NCBI GenBank assembly: GCA_934636245.1
Contig: CAKUAI010000005.1
Coordinates: forward strand, 1 to 64,000
DNA from: an uncultured Coriobacteriales bacterium
GTDB taxonomy: Bacteria; Actinomycetota; Coriobacteriia; Coriobacteriales; UMGS124
DNA: 64,000 nucleotides
Direction of reading: 5' to 3'
Shown: piece by piece, positions 61,401-64,000 of the stretch
Layout: each line of letters opens with the position of its first letter
Numbering within the stretch: the stretch's first letter is position 1
Position numbers and translations under genes: made by a program
Notes under the pieces: generated by a model
The model's input: the letters and a program-made list of their open reading frames with translations, nothing else
The model's database searches: none
Told to the model about the DNA's origin: nothing

Positions 61401-61507
61401 TCATGCTCGACCCCACCGTGGGCGACGACGTGATCTACGCGCTGTCCGACAACGACGCCGGCACGCCTGCCCGTACCGGCAACATGTACAAGATCGAGAA
61501 GGCCTAA
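58415..61507 (+). CDS. Exported DMSO-reductase-superfamily molybdenum enzyme
   Basis: 1030 aa from ATG 58415 (RBS AAGGAGGAGG). Tat signal MDRRTFTAGMAAAGLLTVAG. [4Fe-4S] site C-L-G-C-Y-C-D-C...THGTVCARGQG near 75-150. The likely Mo ligand is Cys in V-G-H-G-S-T-C-G-C-A near 280. C-terminal molydopterin-dinucleotide-binding domain includes N-N-P-V-L-R-D and T-G-Y-G-H-T-A-W-G. It resembles the branch holding tetrathionate/arsenate reductases and the Eggerthella catechol dehydroxylases; the sequence alone does not choose between them. A ferredoxin gene follows after 10 bp and a TorD-like chaperone next. No NrfD-type membrane anchor is encoded. Confidence 0.9.
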   Translation: MDSICMDRRTFTAGMAAAGLLTVAGTGLLGNAPAALADEAEFPAPTKGQPVEAKVDPKTGELTVNDDVIVRYSTCLGCYCDCGNRVKIDRETGRVLSVGGNPYHVNSAYPCLPFEASLDDAYRAQSFANGYGNTTHGTVCARGQGTWVMYSQPDRITTPLKRAGKRGENKWTAISWDQLITEVTEGGKLFADLGEDREIEGFKAVHDNSTLIDPERPDLGTVSNQLVLMGGRSDGRYGTSGRFVKGFGTVNQVGHGSTCGCAQWAKPLTEKRSVGAISDVDFCEYILWMGEFPGATGNSFQGIAKRSAKRLRDGECKMDVLDPVLGNGNVTPTMPGINWVPIKASTNPAFSCAAVQWIVDNEAYNEEYLRFPNFQAAWDAGYGSFSNATLLVVVDEADENYRKFLRPEQAGLETPVLEEGASDPDFRVCIDSATGEPVVNTTCTQADLDFDGEVNGVHVRTAWSLMLESIYEKTPEEYSEICGVSVEEINRIAKEFTSHGTKSSARLMGGSGTQNGLETAFAYRILNALVGSCEMVGGAAPTNMGAGADGNGARYKLSTSMVEGIPENKATSLSRTNKAWEDTDEYKNRVAAGEENPQPKLPYYATSGNADNQMLWSIINQYPYQCKIMLIFMKSTLTMAPGALRDSVVERLKDPDIIPLVISCDVVMGEDTQYADYIVPDTNPYESWGVLDMEGWAGYGDAVRWPVKQAESMLLDDGRNASWEAFIADVSKACGVPGFGDNALFDVDGNAYPYNEACDFYVKALANLAYDGEPVEDITEEEMHLQGLDNLPEKWKASVKEEEWPKVLKVMSRGSRFHPIEECLGDGKRNAYAGKPFECFIWGEKKATHKNPYSGEYPSGTLHYTPQSLADGTPLEEAFDAEEFRFGATTYKPRFRSISMQANNPVLRDICATNYIEMNADDAAELGISDGEQVRVTNPTGDVMLGAAMVRAGVAHGNIAVATGYGHTAWGAKDMDVDGTVTPGDAGVAAGIHLEVMLDPTVGDDVIYALSDNDAGTPARTGNMYKIEKA

Positions 61508-61517
61508 GGAGGGCATC

Positions 61518-62144
61518 GTGAGCGATATGCGACTGGGTATGCTCATCGACCTGGCGAAGTGCATCGGCTGCAACGCCTGCGTCGTGGCATGCCGCCTGGA
61601 GAACGAGACGCCGCTGACCAAGTTCAACACGTGGATCGAGAGCTGGGACGTTGAGGATGGCAACGGCTATGTGCGCCGCTCCAACGTGCCCAAGCAGTGC
61701 AACCACTGCGACAACCCCGCCTGCGTGGCGGCCTGCCCCACCGGCGCGAGCTACATCGCCGAGGACGGCACCGTGCAGATTGACGACGAGAAGTGCGTCG
61801 GCTGCGACGCCTGCGTGGCTGCGTGCCCCTACGAGGCCCGTTACCATGTGGACGATGAGAACATCGTGCGCAAGTGCACGTTCTGCCACCACCGCACCCA
61901 GCTTGGCATGCTGCCTGCTTGCGTGGGTGCCTGCGTGGCCGGCGCCCGCATGTTCGGCGACCTCAACGATCCCGACAGCGACATCAGCAAGGCCATCGCT
62001 GCCGCCGGTGAGACCGACGTGCTGCTGCCCGAGGAGGGCTTGGGCCCGGAGATTCACTACATCGGCCTCAACAGCGCCCTTGCCATGAAGCGCGTTTCCA
62101 ACGTGCAGCAGGGCGGCAACGTCAAGACGCCCTACGAGATGTAA
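61518..62144 (+). CDS. Four-cluster [4Fe-4S] ferredoxin subunit (DmsB/TtrB-like)
   Basis: 208 aa from GTG 61518 (RBS AAGGAGGG; ATG at 61527 is an alternative). Four Cys sets: C-I-G-C-N-A-C-V-V-A-C, C-N-H-C-D-N-P-A-C-V-A-A-C-P, C-V-G-C-D-A-C-V-A-A-C-P and C-T-F-C-H-H...C-V-G-A-C. It carries electrons to the molybdenum subunit. No signal peptide of its own, so it is probably exported together with the Tat-bearing catalytic subunit. Confidence 0.93.
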   Translation: MSDMRLGMLIDLAKCIGCNACVVACRLENETPLTKFNTWIESWDVEDGNGYVRRSNVPKQCNHCDNPACVAACPTGASYIAEDGTVQIDDEKCVGCDACVAACPYEARYHVDDENIVRKCTFCHHRTQLGMLPACVGACVAGARMFGDLNDPDSDISKAIAAAGETDVLLPEEGLGPEIHYIGLNSALAMKRVSNVQQGGNVKTPYEM

Positions 62145-62354
62145 GGAGCTCCTTGTGCTGGGCGGCGTGCGCCGTGGTTGGTGCGCGCCACCCGGCGCTG
62201 TGGGCGCGAGGCGGGCGAGGCGGGCGCCGGGCGCGGATGCCGTGGGTGCTGGTGGCACCGAGCGCGTGTGGGCGCTGCTCGGTTTTGATGCGCCCGGGGA
62301 GGTTGCCGGGTGCGCCCCCGCGTGCGTCTCGCTTTATGCGCGCCAATGTAAGAA

Positions 62355-62388
62355 GGGTGGCCGTGCGACGTGCGCGGCCACCCGTTTG
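62355..62388 (+). terminator. Hairpin before the chaperone gene
   Basis: GGGTGGCC and GGCCACCC (62355-62362 and 62376-62383) pair around 13 nt, followed by GTTTGT. It may partly end the two-gene transcript. The 62145-62354 stretch is very GC-rich with no recognised gene. Confidence 0.5.
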
Positions 62389-62435
62389 TATGCAAGTGAC
62401 AGGCCCGCGCCGGGCTGTGGGAAGAAGGGGAACTC

Positions 62436-63104
62436 ATGGGTCAGCAAACGGACATGGAATTGGAGCAGCGCGCTCTGGACGCACGCGGCCGCGCCGTCAC
62501 GTTCGACGTGTGCGCGTCGGCGTTTTTGAACGAGCCGAGCGAGCAGGTGCTTGCCGACGTGGCGCTTGTCGGCCAGGCGCTGGGCTCCGAGTTCGAAGGC
62601 TTGTCGGGCGAAGTGCCTGCCGAGGAGCTCGCCGAGCTGCGCTGTTGCTTCAACGACGTGCTCTTTGTTGCCGTGAGCCCGCGCTTTGTGCCGCTGCAGG
62701 AGAGCTGCCTGGTGGGAAGCGGTGTTGGCTCCGACGGCAAGATGCACTATGGAAGCGTGCAGAGCTCCAGGTCCGACCATGTGCAGCGCTGCTACAAGGC
62801 CGCCGGCTTCGATATGACCGCAGTTCCTGCCTGCCCGGTGGTCAAGGGTACCGTGCGCTGCGACTCGCTCGCCTGTGAGCTGGCGTTTCTGGCCTACCTG
62901 GCAAACGGCGAGTTCGCTGCCTGGCAAAGGGGCGCGGCCGAGGAGGCCCTGCACTGGAATCGCTTGGCGGCCGAGTTCGCGCGCGACCATGCCCGCGTGT
63001 GGTTCGCCACGGCTCGCGACCGCATGGCAGCCGTGGACGCCGCGTTCTACGCGCATGTATGCGACCTGGCCATTCGTGCGCTCGAGGTGCCGCAGCAGGA
63101 CTAG
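62436..63104 (+). CDS. TorD/DmsD-family molybdoenzyme chaperone
   Basis: 222 aa from ATG 62436 (RBS GGAAGAAGGGG). All-helical; F-V-P-L-Q-E-S near residue 85, then Y-K-A-A-G-F-D near 115 and C-E-L-A-F-L-A-Y-L near 150 match the TorD/DmsD/NarJ pattern. Such proteins bind the Tat signal and help insert Moco before export. It serves the catalytic subunit encoded upstream. Confidence 0.85.
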   Translation: MGQQTDMELEQRALDARGRAVTFDVCASAFLNEPSEQVLADVALVGQALGSEFEGLSGEVPAEELAELRCCFNDVLFVAVSPRFVPLQESCLVGSGVGSDGKMHYGSVQSSRSDHVQRCYKAAGFDMTAVPACPVVKGTVRCDSLACELAFLAYLANGEFAAWQRGAAEEALHWNRLAAEFARDHARVWFATARDRMAAVDAAFYAHVCDLAIRALEVPQQD

Positions 63105-63112
63105 GGGCGCCG

Positions 63113-63211
63113 CCGGCCCTGTTCCTGCACGCTTGTATCGCCGAAAGCGGGGTCGCTGCACTTTATTGGCGAAGGCGCCGAGTTGTGACCGGCCTTGTTC
63201 CTGCATGTTTG
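63113..63211 (+). repeat. Two direct copies of a 23-bp sequence upstream of metY
   Basis: CCGGCCCTGTTCCTGCACG at 63113 and CCGGCCTTGTTCCTGCATG at 63189 match at 20 of 23 positions, 76 bp apart. The second is just upstream of a TATACT box (63228-63233). Confidence 0.6.
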
Positions 63212-63227
63212 CTTCCTGGTGTTGCCC

Positions 63228-63278
63228 TATACTGTCGCCATTGTTTTACATAAGACACTTGCGAGGCGTTTCGCCTCG
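63228..63278 (+). promoter_or_regulatory. metY promoter and leader hairpin
   Basis: TATACT (63228-63233) is a good -10 box, without an obvious -35. CGAGGCG-TTT-CGCCTCG (63262-63278) forms a leader hairpin 9 nt before the RBS AGGAAAGGA. No T-box or SAM riboswitch consensus was found. Confidence 0.45.
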
Positions 63279-63300
63279 TGCTGGCACAGGAAAGGACACC

Positions 63301-64000
63301 ATGAGCAACCAGAGCATCGACACCGTATGTGTCCAGGGCGGGTATACCCCCGGCAACGGCGAGCCGCGCCAGATTCCGATTGTGCAGTCCACCACGTTCA
63401 AGTACGACACGAGCGAGGACATGGGCAAGCTTTTTGACCTCGAGGCATCGGGCTACTTCTACACGCGTCTGCAGAACCCCACGAACGACTACGTCGCCGC
63501 AAAGATCGCCCAGCTTGAGGGCGGTACGGCTGCCATGCTGACCTCGTCGGGCCAGGCAGCAAACTTCTTCGCGCTGTTCAACATCTGCGAGGCCGGCAGC
63601 CACATCGTAGCCTCCTCCTCCATCTACGGCGGCACGTTCAACCTCATCAGCGTGACCATGGCCAAGATGGGCATCGAGGCCACGTTCGTCTCGCCCGACT
63701 GCACGCCCGAGGAGCTCGACGCCGCCTTCCAGGACAACACGCGTGCCGTCTTCGGCGAGACCATCGCCAACCCCGCGCTCACCGTGCTCGACATCGAGAA
63801 GTTCGCCAAGGCCGCGCATGCCCATGGCGTGCCGCTCATCGTGGACAACACGTTCCCCACGCCGGTTAACTGCCGTCCCATCGAGTGGGGCGCCGACATC
63901 GTGACGCACTCCACCACCAAGTACATGGACGGTCACGGCGCGGCTGTGGGCGGCACCATCGTCGACTCGGGCAAGTTCGACTGGATGGCCCATGCCGACA
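63301..64000 (+). CDS. metY: O-acetylhomoserine sulfhydrylase / aminocarboxypropyltransferase (3' cut by window)
   Basis: The first 233 residues of a Cys/Met-metabolism PLP enzyme. Y-T-R-L-Q-N-P-T-N near 55, S-S-G-Q-A-A near 83, D-N-T-F-P-T-P near 182 and the PLP lysine in T-H-S-T-T-K-Y-M-D-G-H-G near 205. These match MetY, which makes homocysteine or methionine from O-acetylhomoserine and sulfide or methanethiol. RBS AGGAAAGGA before ATG 63301. The remainder lies beyond base 64000. Confidence 0.93.
   Translation, partial: MSNQSIDTVCVQGGYTPGNGEPRQIPIVQSTTFKYDTSEDMGKLFDLEASGYFYTRLQNPTNDYVAAKIAQLEGGTAAMLTSSGQAANFFALFNICEAGSHIVASSSIYGGTFNLISVTMAKMGIEATFVSPDCTPEELDAAFQDNTRAVFGETIANPALTVLDIEKFAKAAHAHGVPLIVDNTFPTPVNCRPIEWGADIVTHSTTKYMDGHGAAVGGTIVDSGKFDWMAHAD

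Noticed and set aside
63241..63300. SAM or T-box riboswitch before metY
   Set aside because: The leader is only about 60 nt with one simple hairpin and has neither the T-box sequence nor the SAM-I core.

Overview
The window looks like chromosome from a high-GC, anaerobic actinobacterium of the Coriobacteriia, most likely a gut Eggerthellaceae member (Slackia/Adlercreutzia/Gordonibacter/Eggerthella type). This is inferred from the combination of many exported FAD/FMN reductases, membrane-bound LuxR-family regulators, exported molybdenum and heme redox enzymes, and a desulfoferrodoxin. The genus cannot be fixed from sequence reading alone.

Layout: 1-160 probable 3' end of a 23S rRNA gene, then tRNA-Tyr; 0.4-8.3 kb mostly housekeeping or envelope genes (ParA-like ATPase, small alarmone synthetase, DUF3160 protein, CapA-like protein, dapA, desulfoferrodoxin); 8.4-9.2 kb a small XRE regulator and a non-coding array of 40-bp repeats; 9.2-31.2 kb five exported flavoprotein reductases with five membrane LuxR regulators, an exported VOC protein, an anion permease, an SDR and a HAD phosphatase; 31.4-34.1 kb two sulfite-oxidase-like molybdenum proteins, one fused to a triheme cytochrome; 34.6-44.0 kb a duplicated set of FAD/FMN reductase, small beta-sandwich-like protein and TetR regulator, plus a Cys-rich protein; 44.0-49.5 kb a five-gene nickel/peptide-type ABC importer with a His-rich ATPase; 50.1-53.8 kb a seventh flavoprotein and an S41-like protein lacking the catalytic serine; 54.1-54.7 kb a DinJ/YafQ-type toxin-antitoxin pair; 54.9-55.9 kb an XRE membrane protein interrupted by TGA; 56.4-63.1 kb a LuxR regulator divergent from a DMSO-reductase-superfamily operon (catalytic subunit, four-cluster ferredoxin, TorD-like chaperone); the window ends inside metY.

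How it works together (inference): the flavoproteins and molybdenum enzymes carry export signals and probably act outside the membrane as terminal reductases or modifiers of small organic substrates. Each is paired with its own regulator, either a multi-TM LuxR protein that may sense substrate in the membrane or a TetR protein. The ABC importer may supply a metal.

The least explained signals are non-coding. Two copies of a structured RNA element (14912-15006, 51926-52020) follow flavoprotein stop codons and show compensatory changes in three helices. Two copies of a 140-bp long-hairpin element lie at 49657-49794 and 53836-53976. Two flavoprotein paralogue pairs contain perfectly identical internal tracts (545 bp and 273 bp) that suggest gene conversion. 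There is also a nested palindrome at 29448-29520 and a 40-bp tandem array at 8841-9157.
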